The position numbers were made by a program, and so were the translations under genes. This document shows, in pieces, positions 1-11,200 of a DNA stretch of 64,000 nt (positions are counted from its first letter, which is position 1; each line of letters starts with the position of its first letter). The notes below the pieces were generated by a model. That model had not been told where the DNA came from, made no database searches, and was given only the letters and a program-made list of their open reading frames with translations. Source of the DNA: Hyaloraphidium curvatum (taxonomy: Eukaryota > Monoblepharomycota > Hyaloraphidiomycetes > Hyaloraphidiales > Hyaloraphidiaceae); assembly GCA_025558095.1 (NCBI GenBank), contig JAIVFI010000019.1:62001-126000 (forward strand), read 5' to 3'.

Positions 1-239
1 CCAACGCGGCCTTGAACTCCACGGGTCCGAAAACCGGCTTGGCGTCGCGCGGGCGCCGGAACCTTCATCGCGACACGTCAGAGCGCGCCGGTCAGCAGGC
101 GCGGAAGGACATGCCATTCGAAAGAGGGGTGGAGGTGGAACTGGAGCCGCGGCAGGTTCGCGGGGGTCCATGGCGTCGTGAGGAACGAGGTGACGAGCAG
201 CGCCGCATCGGTCGGCAACGGAGCGTAGGTCGACGTCAT
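1..239 (-). CDS. 5' part of an unidentified gene cut by the left edge
   Basis: A minus-strand ATG at 237-239 opens a frame of about 43 codons (hydrophobic stretch ALLVTSFL, then FHLHPSFEWH) that meets a stop at 78-80. A GT at 109-110 and an AG at 38-39 would remove 73 nt (38-110) in phase 0 and join it to a clean frame at 1-37 ending PVFGPVEFKAAL, which runs off the window. The splice is inferred; without it the product would be a 53-residue peptide. I do not recognise the protein. It is head-to-tail with the multicopper oxidase gene, with about 250 bp between its ATG and that gene's stop. Confidence 0.3.
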
Positions 240-490
240 GGCGGTGTCTAACGAGCAAGATGCGTCGAGACAACCGGGATTCAGGAAGGAGAACGCGTTT
301 GAGGGCCGACGCGGGAGACGCTCTCGGAGCAAGCAAGCACGGCTGCAACGATTCAGCCGCGACCGCCCCTCCAAATCTCGTCTGCAGTCTAGCCTTGCAC
401 TTGCAATCTGTAAGATTTAAGAAGCCACTACTCTTTACAACGATCCTATGAGATGATACAAGATTGGCCGACGATTCCAACCGTGGAACG

Positions 491-2512
491 TCACGCAACC
501 GGCACGAAAGGCCTCATCATCGCGTTGTCCTCTGGCAATGTGGATCAGCATCGCCTGCGCACTTCCTTCTGCGAAGGATACTGACCGTGATGGAGGATGT
601 GGCAATGATAGACGTACCCCGGCCCGGCAGTCGCGTTGAACGGAAACGCCTCGCCTCGCGTCCCTGTGAAGCGCACCCCGAAGATGGTGACGTACCCCGG
701 CGGCGCCTTTCCCGTGTCTTTCCATCCTTGCTCGGCGATTTCGGCCGGCTCGGGGTTTCCCTGCAGGTACGGAGTGACGTCGAGGGGCCGCGGGGCCGAA
801 GACAGCGGCAGCTCGTCCGCCTCGTTCAGCCTCTGCCAGTCCTTGAGGTAGTCCTCCGCCCGGAACTTCTGCCTCGAAGCAATCTGGAACTGCACGAGGT
901 GGATGTGCATCGGATGCGTGTCCTGGGTGGGGTTGATGAACATCCAGTCCTCCGTGCCGCCGAGCTTGGGAAACTCCGTCGCGGCCACTTCGAACGGGAG
1001 GCCGTTGATGAAGAGACCAGTCGGCCCATTCTCGCCCACGGCTTCAGTCAGGACGATCTGGCGGCGGACCGTCGGCGCGGGCAGGTTCGGGAAGGGGCCG
1101 GCCAAGGTCGGGTTCGAAACGTAGGAGTTCAGCGTAACGCCGATCGCCGCCGCGACGTTGAAACGCATAACGAGTCTCGTCGTTTCGGGATCCACGGGAT
1201 CGCCATCGGGGAAAGGAGCCGGCGCCGAGTTGCGCCAGTAGAGCTTGGTGTTGGGCGGGAATGGCGAAAAGTCGACCACGATGTCGGCACGTTCGCCGGG
1301 CGCAAGCAAGATCGAGGACAAGGTCGCGGGGCTGTACCGGAAGACGCCGTCGGTGCCGATCATCGTGAAGGGCACGGTAGTGTTGGAATCGCCGCGGACC
1401 AGCGCCAGGTCAAAGAACCGCGAATCAGCTCCGTTGAGCATGCGGAAACGATAGGCGCCTCGGGCGACTTGGAGGTTCGGCCTGAGGCGGTCGCCGCATC
1501 AGATGGACTGGCAGCAGATGCTTCAGATCACCAACCAAGCTTTGCCGTTGACCACGACCACATCACCGAAGTATTCCGGGTTCCAGTTTGGATGGACGGA
1601 CGGGTTGTCGCCTTCCTTCTCGATGTAGATCGAGCCGTCGGCGCGGAACGTGCGGTCTTGCATCACGATCGGAATCTCGTACGGTCCGGAGGGAAGAACG
1701 CTGGCTTCGACAGGGTGCTTGATGATGTAGAATCCCGCCATTCCTGCCCCTGCGCCTCAGTACTGCCCGATCGCAAGAATCGGGGGTTTGAACTCACCCG
1801 CGAGCACGTTGAGCCTCGTCATGTACGCGACATGGTCGTGGTGCCATAAAGTCGTGGGCTTCATCGCGTTCGGATAGACAAACACGGCCGAATCCGTCCC
1901 GGTGGCTTCGGCACTCGAATACGTCGGGCCCCGCTGCCCGGCAGCCGTCCAATAGGCGTCGGGATGGCCGTCCGAGGCGCTCGGCGAGGCGGAGCCGTGC
2001 ACGTGTGCGACGATGGGGACGCTTGTCTGGGCGTCGAAAGGGCCGTCCCAGAGCGTGGGATCCACGGGGAAGAGGTGCGGAACGGCCGTGATCCGGTTGG
2101 TCCACTTGACCTTGAGCGTTTCGCCTGCGACGGACGCCTTCCATGAGCTTCACAGCACGCGCATTGAGCATGAAAGCTCATGCTCACCCGGGGCAACGAC
2201 GAACGAGGGGCCAGGGTAGCCCCTGACGTACCCAAGCGGCGCTCCCGTGGCCGAGTCGACGGCCTGTCCCCCGTAGCCGAACACTGGCGTCTCCGGGAAT
2301 CCGGGCGGCAGAACCTGCGCGTTGAACGCCGAGACGTCGACATCCACCGGAGACGCGGCCTTGCTGTACGCGGGGACGGGCCCGATCTCGTTGGCCCACT
2401 TCGGGACCGTGCGCGGGTCGATGCGGGAGTCCCCGTTGTGCTCCGCCCCCAGCACGGCGGGGGTGACGGCCAAGAGAAGGACCAAAACGGCGGCCTGCGA
2501 GAGGGGGCGCAT
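491..2512 (-). CDS. CotA/bilirubin-oxidase-type multicopper oxidase, secreted
   Basis: Five exons: 2188-2512, 1798-2124, 1536-1743, 586-1481, 491-531; introns of 63, 54, 54 and 54 nt; 598 residues, close to bilirubin oxidases. The ATG at 2510-2512 is preferred over an in-frame ATG 21 codons upstream because it starts a clear signal peptide (MRPLSQAAVLVLLLAV). All copper motifs are present in family order: HVHG, WHHDH, HPMHIH and a C-terminal HCHILHHEDNAMM. The last motif is completed only by splicing 586 to 531: GAG is split G/AG, giving EDNAMMRPF and the true stop. Such enzymes oxidise phenols, bilirubin or metal ions while reducing O2 to water. The CotA-like rather than classical laccase class is inferred from the HPMHIH and HCHILHHEDN spacing. 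Extracellular location is inferred from the signal peptide; the substrate is unknown. Confidence 0.9.
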
Positions 2513-2718
2513 GACGAATTGCGTGTCGCGTGTGGTTGACTCGAAGGAGTAGTGAGTCACCACGGCTTTGCTCATCTCCCGTCTCCTTTACCTCTTCCTC
2601 TTTCTGCTGAATCACCACAGATCCAATCAGGGTTCGTGATGGTATCCCCATGTAGAGAAAACGATACTAACAAAGATCCAATCTCATCGGCTGCTACACA
2701 AATCGGCTGCTACACAAC

Positions 2719-4324
2719 TTAGATCCTCCCCCGCATCGGCGCCTTCCCCTCCTCCTTCCCCGACTTGCCGAGCAGGTACTCGTACGGATTCCCCCTTAGC
2801 CTCTCCTCCCCCCCTTCCTCCACGAACGGCGGCACGAACCCCGTCGGCCTCGTCTTGCGCAGCACCTCCCTGCACTTTTCCAGCTCCCCGATCGCCCGGT
2901 CGAGCAGCTGCATCGCGTCGTCGCGGTCCTTCTCGGCGTCGGCGAGCCACGAGGACATGGCGCGGCCGAGGCCGGCCGAGGTGCCCAGGGGGGCAGGTTT
3001 GGGACCGTTATAGGCCAGCTTGAGGATCTCATTGCTGCGCCAGGCGCAGTGCATGAGGCTGTCGGGGGTGAGCCGAGGAAGGAGGGGCCGGCCGCGCGGC
3101 GGGACTCACTACTCCCTGTAGCTGAGCCACGGCGGGTCGACGCGGCCGTAATACTCGCCGATGGAGTAGTCCGGGGCCGAAGCGAGGCGGAGGCTCTGGT
3201 AGCTGTTGACGACCGAAAGGCGGGGGTGGTCGGGGTGGCAGGAGATGACGGGCGCTACCTGGTGGTAGAACCGGGCCCTGCGTCGCGAAAGGTAAGCACG
3301 GCGCTGGCTTTGACGGCCGGGACAGGAGCGACGAACCCTTGCTGCGAATCGGAAGCCGTCAGAGGCAGTTTCGACAGGCCGCACGAACACGCCCACCATG
3401 AAGATGCACCACCCTTCGCCGGGGTACTTGACCTTGATGATCTTGTCCGCCGGCAGCTTGGCGATCGCCTCGTCGTTCATCTCCACGTCCTCCCGCGCCT
3501 TGTCCTTGCCGACCGCGACCACCTCGAGCTCCCCGCCGACCATCTGCGACGTGTCGCACAGCATGATCACCAGCACGTACTGCACCGAATCCGAGTGCCA
3601 CGCCGCCGCGGACCTCGCCGGCGCCCCCGGCGCGGGCGGCAGCCCCAGGTTGGTGTGCATGTAGTTGAGCGGGATGCTGTCCGGGGCCACCACGTCCCCG
3701 GCCAGGTTCCCCAGGATCCCCAAAACGTCGGGCGACCGGACCGAGTCCCGCGCGAACCGGCTCGTGTACCCCAGCCCCCGCAGGGACGCGGGGAACAGCT
3801 CCTCCCTGTGTACGGCAAAGGGGCGGGAGGCGGCGTCGCGGCCGATGATTTCCTTGAAGCGGGCGACACCCTCGGCCGAGAGGAGCTTGAAGGGGGTGGA
3901 GAAGCCGAAGCCGGACCAGGTGTCCTTGACCTTGGGTATGTCCTCGTAGGCGACGCGGTTGAAGTCGAGATCGTAGACGAATGCGGGGGGCTGGACGTGC
4001 CCGTGGCGGGAAGGAGCGGTGCCCGTGGCGAGAGGCGGTGCGCGTTGGCGAGGGGAGGGAGGGGCGTGAGATGGAGATAAGGCACCGTCCGGCCGCGCCC
4101 ACCTGGAAGTCGATGTGCCTCCCGAAATCGAAACGGAATCCCTCCTGCTGCTCTTCCAGCCCTCCGGCGACGTACTCCGGGAACGGCGGCATGTCCGCGA
4201 CGTGGTCCAGCGGCATGGGGGGCAGGTAGTTCCTTTGCGCGCCCGTGGCCTCCCCTCGCGACGAGGATTGGAAGACGTGGTCCGTGGTCGCCTCGAGGAC
4301 GATGTTGCCGCCTTTGGCGTTCAT
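2719..4324 (-). CDS. 2-oxoglutarate/Fe(II) dioxygenase-like protein
   Basis: Four exons: 4103-4324, 3389-3990, 3110-3277, 2719-3058; 443 residues. The core has a likely iron-binding HxD pair in AWHSDSVQYV, followed by MVGGELEVV, and a distal His in FYHQVAP followed by the Arg-containing HPRLSVVNSY. This matches the HxD...H...R layout of a fungal 2OG oxygenase group. There is no signal peptide. The C-terminal 110 residues are charged and helical (LLDRAIGELEKCREVL) and probably a coiled coil. The 3' junction (SYREY/LMHCAW) is clean. The 111-nt intron 3278-3388 is less certain: a 14-codon insert inside it could be an exon, but excluding it fits the family better. Substrate unknown. Confidence 0.75.
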
Positions 4325-4737
4325 TGCGGCGGCGGCGAGGAGGCGGGGGGCGCGGAGTTTTGATGTGCTGGAGGTTCCCGATCGGCGCCGATCAGAGCTG
4401 CGAGCTGGGCACTTTCCCCCACGCGGTGGCGTCTCGTGAGTCTAGAAAATGCCAAGGACACTACCCAAGGGAAGTCCGCAAGCCTGGAACTGAGTGGATG
4501 CCGTGGGGCTTCGGACGGATTGACGACCACGGCCTCGGAACGGCCTGCTTTCGAACGGGAGGGTCGCCACACCGCCGCGGGAACTGATGAAACAGAGCTT
4601 GTTCTAATGCTTACTCCGGACGATTGGACTTCCGTCCTTCGCGGGGATTCGGTCGGACGGCGGCCGCCTGCAGCGGGGGTCGTGTCCTCGGGGCGCCGCG
4701 GCTGGTGCGGCCCGCCGAAAACAAGGAACCTTTTCCC
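4325..4737. other. Divergent intergenic region
   Basis: Space between the minus-strand dioxygenase start and the plus-strand methyltransferase start; presumably holds both promoters. An open frame continues upstream of the methyltransferase ATG to 4624, but that part is low-complexity and lies before the signal anchor, so I treat it as leader. No TATA box or repeat stands out. Confidence 0.4.
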
Positions 4738-5829
4738 ATGTCCTCCTTCCTCCGCTCCCGCCTGGCGGTGTTCTCCGCCGGCGCGGTGCTCTCGTACTTT
4801 ATGTTCCGCTGCCCGGCGGACAGCGGCGGCGGCTGCCGGCGGGACGCGCTCGGCGGGGGCCTCTGCGTGCCCGGCTTCCCGCGGCTGCGCGTGGAGCTCG
4901 CCGACGGCGGCCCGTGGTTCCGCACGGCCGGCCGGTCGCCGGGCGGCGACTTTGCCGTGTACGTGCACGACCCCGCGTCGGACGTGTGGACGTCGGCGCA
5001 GATCGCGAGGGAGGGCACGTGGCACGCGCACATCCTGGAGCGGCTCGGGGAGGTGCACGCGCGCCTCAGGCGGGGCCGGCCGCGCGGGCCGATCACGCTG
5101 CTGGACGTGGGCGCCAACGTGGGGTTCATCTCGGCGTGGTTCGCCGGGCTGGACGCGCAGACGTACTCGATCGCCGTGGAGCCCCACCCGGTCCACGCCG
5201 CGTGCCTGGAGCGCACGCTGGCACACGAGGCCAACGCGCGGTGGGCGGACAGGGTGACGCTGCACCGGCTGGCGGCCAGCGACACGTGGGAGGCCGAGGA
5301 GGCCTGCATGAAGGTCGACCCGACCAACGCGGCGCAGACCTACGTGGACCGCGCGATCCCGGACCGCGAGGGGGACGACCTGCCGTGCACGCGGGTGCCC
5401 ATGGGCAGGCTGGACCAGCTGATCGTGGGCAACTCGTCGTTTCCGGCGCCGCGGATCGATTTCGCCAAGCTGGACGTGGAGGGCTTCGAGCCGCTCGCGA
5501 TACTCGGGTCGGTGGGGTTCATGTTCAACGACTTTGCCCGGCAGCCGTACCTCATCATCGCCGAGTACAACCCCAAGCTGATGGGCAACGCCATGCGCGG
5601 GTCGCGGGACTGGGCGGCGCTGGCAAAGGGGTTCGGGCTGCCGGCGGGCGACGCGCGCGCGTTCCTGCTGTGGATGGCGGACCGCGGCTACTCGGTCGAG
5701 GAGGCCTACACGGGCGAGGCGTGGAAGAAGAAGGAGGCGCTGCTGACGGCGTTCGGCGACGCGTTCTGGAAGCGCACGCCGAGCGGGCACACAGACCTGT
5801 TCTTCCGGCTCGACATTCCGTGGCCTTGA
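4738..5829 (+). CDS. FkbM-family SAM-dependent methyltransferase with N-terminal anchor
   Basis: Intronless, 363 residues. The start at 4738 is chosen because MSSFLRSRLAVFSAGAVLSY forms a signal anchor; an ATG at 4624 would bury it behind 38 low-complexity residues. Motif I, the SAM-binding LLDVGANVGF, is at about 121-130; the acidic pair of motif II is in AVEPHP (about 146-151); and the family-typical FAKLDVEGFE is at about 242-251. FkbM enzymes mostly O-methylate sugars or polyketides; the anchor suggests action in the ER/Golgi lumen, perhaps on glycans, which is inference. Head-to-tail with the vWA gene, 360 bp downstream. Confidence 0.85.
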   Translation: MSSFLRSRLAVFSAGAVLSYFMFRCPADSGGGCRRDALGGGLCVPGFPRLRVELADGGPWFRTAGRSPGGDFAVYVHDPASDVWTSAQIAREGTWHAHILERLGEVHARLRRGRPRGPITLLDVGANVGFISAWFAGLDAQTYSIAVEPHPVHAACLERTLAHEANARWADRVTLHRLAASDTWEAEEACMKVDPTNAAQTYVDRAIPDREGDDLPCTRVPMGRLDQLIVGNSSFPAPRIDFAKLDVEGFEPLAILGSVGFMFNDFARQPYLIIAEYNPKLMGNAMRGSRDWAALAKGFGLPAGDARAFLLWMADRGYSVEEAYTGEAWKKKEALLTAFGDAFWKRTPSGHTDLFFRLDIPWP

Positions 5830-6189
5830 GGCAGGAGGGGCGACGGAGCGCCGGACCTGGCCCACGTGGCTCGTGCTAAGCTAATTGATACCCAGTAGAG
5901 GATCGCTGGCGACTGAGAAATAGAGAGAAGGGGCACAGCATTTGACGGTTGGGTCCGACGCTCCGAGTTGGTCAGTCAGTCAGACCACGACTGACGTATT
6001 GAACTGGGCCTTCCCCCGGCGAACGGAGCCATGCCGGGCCGTGCCGGCCCGGTACAGCGATAGCGTTGTATCTGCTCCCCACGCCGGCCGTCCCCCGGGC
6101 CCCCATCCCCGACGCCTAGGCGCCTGGAGGAGCTTCAGCCCTCGACCGGCCCCTCATCCTTAGCCCTCCTCCCCGCTCTCCCATCCCCG
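5830..6189. other. Intergenic region upstream of the vWA gene
   Basis: No gene-like frame with support. It should contain the methyltransferase 3' end and the vWA promoter; the last 60 bp before the ATG are pyrimidine-rich. Nothing else seen. Confidence 0.4.
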
Positions 6190-7975
6190 ATGTCCGCGCC
6201 GGGCCGCTCCGAGCGGTACGACGAGCTGATGGCGCGCGCCAAGGCCAAGATGGACGAGATCAAGCGCGCGCGCGGCTCGGCGCCGCCGTCGCCGCCGCCG
6301 CGCTCGCGCCCGCCGTCGCCCTCGCTGGCGCGGTCGACGTCGGACCCGGTGGTCACCGAGCCGGCAAACGGGCTGCCGGGCCTGCGGGTGCCGCCCGAGG
6401 TGGCCAGCCCGCCGGCGCGCGTGAGCCCGTACAACCCGGCGTTCGGGGGCGTGCAGGTGCTGCCGGCCGCCGGGGGGGCGGGGGCCAGGCCGGGGAAGGA
6501 CGAGGCGAGGGTGGCCAGGGACGAGGCGGACGACGCGGCGTGGGTTTCTCCCGTCGATTTCCACGTATCGCGTCTGATTTGGTCGTCCTCCGTTGACAGG
6601 GAAGCGCTCCGGAGGCTCGAGATCGCCAAGGCGCGCGAGGAGCTCGAGGCGCTGCGGCGGCAGGAGGAGGAGCTCCTCAAAAAGGCGCGCGAGCGGCGGG
6701 AGCGCGAGGAACGCGAGGCCGCGGACCGTGCCAGGCGCGAGGCCGATGCCAGGGCGCGGAGGGAGGCCGAGGAGCGGGCCAAGAGGGAGGCCGAGGAGCG
6801 CGCGCGGAAGGAGGCCGAGGAGCGGTACCGGAGGGAGACGGAGGAGCGGCTGCGGAAGGAGGCGGAGGAGCGGGTACGCCGCGAGACGGAGGAGCGCAGG
6901 CGGCGGGAGGCCGAGGAGGCCGCGCGCCTGGAGGCCGCACGGCAGGAGGCCGCGCGGCAGGAGGCGGCGCGGCAGGAGGCGGCGCGGCAGGAGGCGGCGC
7001 GGCAGGAAGCCGCCCGCCGCGACGCCGAGAACCGCATCCGGATGCTGGAGCTCGAGCGCGCGCGGATGGAGGAGGAGGCCCAGCGGCGCGCCGCGCAGGC
7101 CGGCGAGGACGAGAGCGTCGACGTGGCCTTCCTCTTCGACTGCACGGGCTCGATGCAGGTCTGGATCGACCGCTGCAAGGCCACCGTCAGCCAGGTTCTG
7201 TCGCGGATCCGCACCTCGTACCCGGGCGCGCGGCTGCGGACCGCGTTCGTGGGGTACCGCGACTTTTCCCCGCCCGCCTTCCGCTCCTCCTACGCGCTCG
7301 AGGACTTCTGCCCCCCGGAGCGGCTCGAGGCCCAGCTGGGCAAGGTCACCGCTTTGGGCGGTGAAGACGCGGCCGAGGACGCGATCGGCGGGCTGGACCT
7401 GGTCCCCAAGCTGTCGTGGGCGTCGCGGACCAAGCTCGTGATCCACGTCGCGGACGCGCCGCCGCACGGGCAGCGGTTCCACGACTTCCCCGTGGGGCCG
7501 AAGTACGACCGCTACGCCGCCGGGCCGGACCCGGCGGGGAGGAGGCCGGAGGATATGGAGGCGGTGCTGGCGGCCATCGTGGCCAAGGGCATCGACATGT
7601 ACTTTTTCAAGGTGCGCCGCGCGCTCCCCGTCGACGCGCCGGCCGCTGACCCGCCTCGCGGCCCTTTTGCAGGTCCACAAGTGCACGCGCAAGTACGAGC
7701 ACGAGGTGGACGCCATCCTGCGTGGCATGCGCTCGCGGCTGACGGTCGTCAGCCTGCTGGACGGGAACCAGGACCCGGCGGCGTTCCTCGACGGCGTGCT
7801 GGGGGCCGCGGTGAACAGCATGCGGGCGTACAGGGCGCCGGCGCCCTACGCGGGCGGGGGTGGTGCGGCGCCCTATGCGGGTGGGGGCGGGCAGGCTCCC
7901 TATGCGGGCGGGGGTCGGGGTGGGGGTTACGGGCAGGCCGCGTACGGCGGGTACGCGCAGGGAGGGTACAGGTAG
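6190..7975 (+). CDS. Coiled-coil protein with alpha-kinase-type vWA domain
   Basis: Three exons: 6190-6539, 6600-7611, 7673-7975; introns of 60 and 61 nt; 554 residues. Layout: Pro/Ser/Arg-rich head (1-100), a highly charged single helix or coiled coil made of EAEER and EAARQ units (about 118-285), a vWA domain starting VAFLFDCTGSM (a MIDAS variant DxTGS) and continuing AFVGYRDF, GGEDAAEDAIGGL and HVADAPPHG, then a Gly-rich tail with APYAGGG repeats. The vWA is of the kind found in VwkA-like alpha-kinases, but no kinase domain follows. Metal-dependent protein binding at a cytoskeletal or membrane site is inference. The first intron rests on restoring the heptad pattern (DDAA/EALRR) and the second on MYFFK/VHKCTR. 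Confidence 0.8.
6931..7020 (+). repeat. 15-bp tandem repeats encoding EAARQ
   Basis: Five copies of a unit like gaggcggcgcggcag start at 6931, 6946, 6961, 6976 and 6991, with a decayed copy at 7006-7020 and another just before at 6916. Three central copies are identical, so the array has expanded or homogenised recently. It stays in frame inside the coiled coil of the vWA protein. Confidence 0.9.
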
Positions 7976-8208
7976 CGGGGCGGCGCAGGGTGGCTTCGCG
8001 TGTTTCTTTGTCGCGGTATTGCGCTTGTCTGGCGGGCCCGATGTATGGACCTGCTGCGAATGGAAGCTGTCTGGTACACGGATGCCATTCGTGAGACGTG
8101 CTCAGATTTCCCCTGCGATACAGTGAATTGTCGATACAGTCTGATTTTTCGCTCCCAGTCCCGAAGCGCAATGGGCGCCGACTGCCCGTTGCCGAGTCAG
8201 GAGACCCC
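7976..8208. other. Convergent gap between vWA and beta-galactosidase genes
   Basis: Both neighbours end here. It should hold two polyadenylation regions; no further feature seen. Confidence 0.4.
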
Positions 8209-11200
8209 TCAGTGCCCGAGGACGGTCTGCGCCCACGCCGCCTTGGCCCCCGCCTCGCCTCCCCGCGAAAGCACCACCTCGGTGACAAAGTCCGCGCCCT
8301 GCGGCAGCACGTACTCGGGATCGACGTTGGGCGACCACGCGTCGTGCCCGCCGCACCCCATCATGCGCGAATCCACGTGCACGTACACCTTTTCCGGGTC
8401 AGGCTTCAGCTCCCAGTCGTGCAGCGCCTTGTCGACCGCTTGCCACGGGAACGGCAGCGCCGAGAAGCCGTACCCGTCGCGGAGCTTGCCGTCCCTGGCC
8501 GCGCACGCGATGCCGATCGACCCTCCTACGCCGGAAAGGGCGACCCAGCGCGCGCCGGCGCGCCAGCCGCACTCGCCGGGGAACACGTACGGCTCGAACA
8601 GCTTCTCGGGGGTGCTCTCCCAGATCCCCTTGCGCACGCAGGCCACGCGGTCCGGGTAGGCCTCGTACGGGCCGAGGCCGGACCACCTGACCTTGGCTGC
8701 GGCCGATCTGGGCACGGCGAACTTGAAGCCCACGCGCGGGAGCGGGGGCAGCGACCCGGGCGGGGCGATCGTCGAGCAGAGCCTGATGTCGCCGTTGGCC
8801 TCGAACTCGTACCGCACGTGCGCGAGGATGACGGCGCCGGCCAGGGCGGCCCCCTTGGGCGCCACCATCTCGAACAGGGTCTCGACCGTCGTGCGCTTGC
8901 CGTCGGCAGCGTGGGCCACGATCGCCGTGCCGTCCTTGCCCGCCGGACGGCGCTCCATGCTGCCGAGGCCCATGCTCTTCCACCGCGCCGAGATGGAGAA
9001 GGGGCCGCCGCCGTAGTCGTTGTCGGTGCTGGCGCGCTCGATTCCGATGTCGACGGGCTCGGCGAGGAGCTCCTTGCCGTCGGGCGACTTCCACGAGAGG
9101 AGCCGGCCGCACTTGACGCCCACCACGGCGCTGCTGCCGTCGGCCATCTTGACGGCCAGGTCGCCCTTGGGGACGTCGAACGGGGCCGGGGCGCCCGAGG
9201 CTGCGGCTATGCCGTTGGCCATCTTGCCCTTGGAGGTCGCGAGTCCGGCGGCTAGCTCCGGTGCATCGAAGGAGGCGCGGAGGATCTCGGTGCCCTTGGG
9301 CAGGAAGTGCGTGCCGGCGGCGTTCTCGACAGTCACCTCGATCCACGCCTCGGTCGCCGCCTCGAGCTTGTTCCCGAGCAGCTTGGCCAGGGCGGCGGCG
9401 TCGCCGCCCGCCGCGGCCGCGAACCCCGGCAGCACGTCGGCGAGCTTGAGCGCCTGCTCCTTCTGCGGCGCGACGCCCTCGAGCCCCTTGACGGTCACCC
9501 ACTCGCCGCCGGCCTCGGCAGCGGCGTCGCACCCGACCCTCGCGCGGATCGAGACCGCAGCAAGGGGGCTGAAGTCGAACCTGTTTGTGACGACCAGCTG
9601 CCCGTCCTTGACCGCCAGCCCCACAGGGCACTGCTGCGCTGCGGCCTCGAGCGCCTGCGGGTGGGGGGTCCTGTCGGGGGCCAGGATGCCGTTGATGCAG
9701 AACTGCGCCGAGTTGGGTATGTCGCCAAAGTCGCCGCCGTAGCCGTACGCGGGCCTGTCCTTGGGGAAGCTCGCGGGGAGGTTGGGCAGGGCGGGGTCCA
9801 TGAGGATGCCCTGGTCGACCATGTCCCAGATGAAGCCGCCCTGCATGCGCGTGTTGAGGCGGTCGCGGAAGCGGCGCCAGTAGCCGGCGAGGCAGCCGCC
9901 CGAGTTGCCCATGGCGTGCGCGTACTGCGGGAATGCGTCGGGGTTCCGTTGGTTTCATTCATCCCCTGCAGCATGCAGAACGAGCCCACCTCGCATAAGA
10001 TGAGCGGGCGCCCCTTGGGATCCTCAGCGACGCTGCCGAGGCACTGCTCGGGTCGGAAGTACATGGGCACGATGATGTCGGTGGCATCGTTGAGGACGCC
10101 GCCGGACTCGTACCTGGAAGCATAGCGCTGCGGTCAGAACAGATGCATCGCATGCAAGTCGCGCGCGAAGCACTCACTGCACGGGCCGCCTCCCCCCGTC
10201 CCTGGCCCTCAGCCAGTCCGCCGCGGCCTGCGTGTTCCTCCCCATCCCGCTCTCGTTGCCCACGCTCCAGGCAAAGATGCACGGGTGGTTGGAATCCCGC
10301 ATCCACATGCGCGCGCACCGGCTGACGTAGGCCGCCGTCCAGTCGGGCGAGTCTGAGAGCGTGCCCGCGGGCTGCCCCGAAATCTGGAACCCGTGCGTCT
10401 CGAGGTCGCCCTCGTCGACCATGTACAGGCCGGCCTGGTCGCAGATGTCGCCCATGAGCTGGGACGAGGGGTAGTGCGCGGTGCGGATGCCGTTGAAGTT
10501 GAGCCGCTTGAGGAGCATGGCGTCGGAGGCCATGACCGACAGCGGGATGCCGCGGCCCATGGTGGCGTGGAATTCGGGGCGGTTGACGCCGCAGATGGTG
10601 ATGGGCGAGCCGTTGACGGTGACGAGACTGTTGGGCGCCGCGGTGATCTTGATGTCGACGAAGCCCGTGCGCACGGACTCGACGTCGAGCGGGGACGCGC
10701 CCGACTCGGCGTCGGCCTTGCTCGCGTGCAGGGAGATGACGGCCGTGTACAGATTCGGCGTCTCGGGGGTCCACGGCTTGGCGTTCGCCACGGCAATCGT
10801 GGCGCGGGCGGCGGCGGGCTTGTCGAAGGGCGCAAACTCGGGTTCCGACGCCGGGTCCCAGATCTTGTGAGCGGCTTCGAGCTCGGGGCTGGAGATGCCG
10901 CCGTCAGCGGCCGCCATCGCTGTGGCGACGGGCGCACCCGAGCCACCGTCGGCGCCCTCGTAGACCTCGACGCGGACAAAGTGCCCGGCTTTGGTGCCGG
11001 CCACTCCCTCGCACAGAACCTCGAAGGAGATCGTGCCCTCGCCGAGCGAGGCCTTGGTGCGGTAGTCGGCGATGGCGGCCTTGGGCTTCTTGACCAGGTA
11101 GGCCTCCCTGTAGATGCCGCTGATGTTCCACTTGTCCTGGTCCTCGATGTACGACCCGTCGCAGTAGCGCATGACCTCGGCGGCGATGACGTGCTCCGTG

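Noticed and set aside
3278-3388. Extra 14-codon exon (QGFVAPVPAVKAS) inside the dioxygenase intron
   Set aside because: Splice sites flank it plausibly, but including it separates MVG from FYHQV, which are adjacent in the family; left as intron with a caution.
4321-5865. Minus-strand 514-codon open frame opposite the methyltransferase
   Set aside because: Arg/Pro/Val/His-rich shadow produced by GC-rich codons of the plus-strand gene; no domain and no splice support.
6160-7821. Minus-strand 553-codon open frame rich in LLPRR repeats
   Set aside because: Antisense of the EAEER/EAARQ coiled coil; the repeats are mirrored codons, not a leucine-rich protein.
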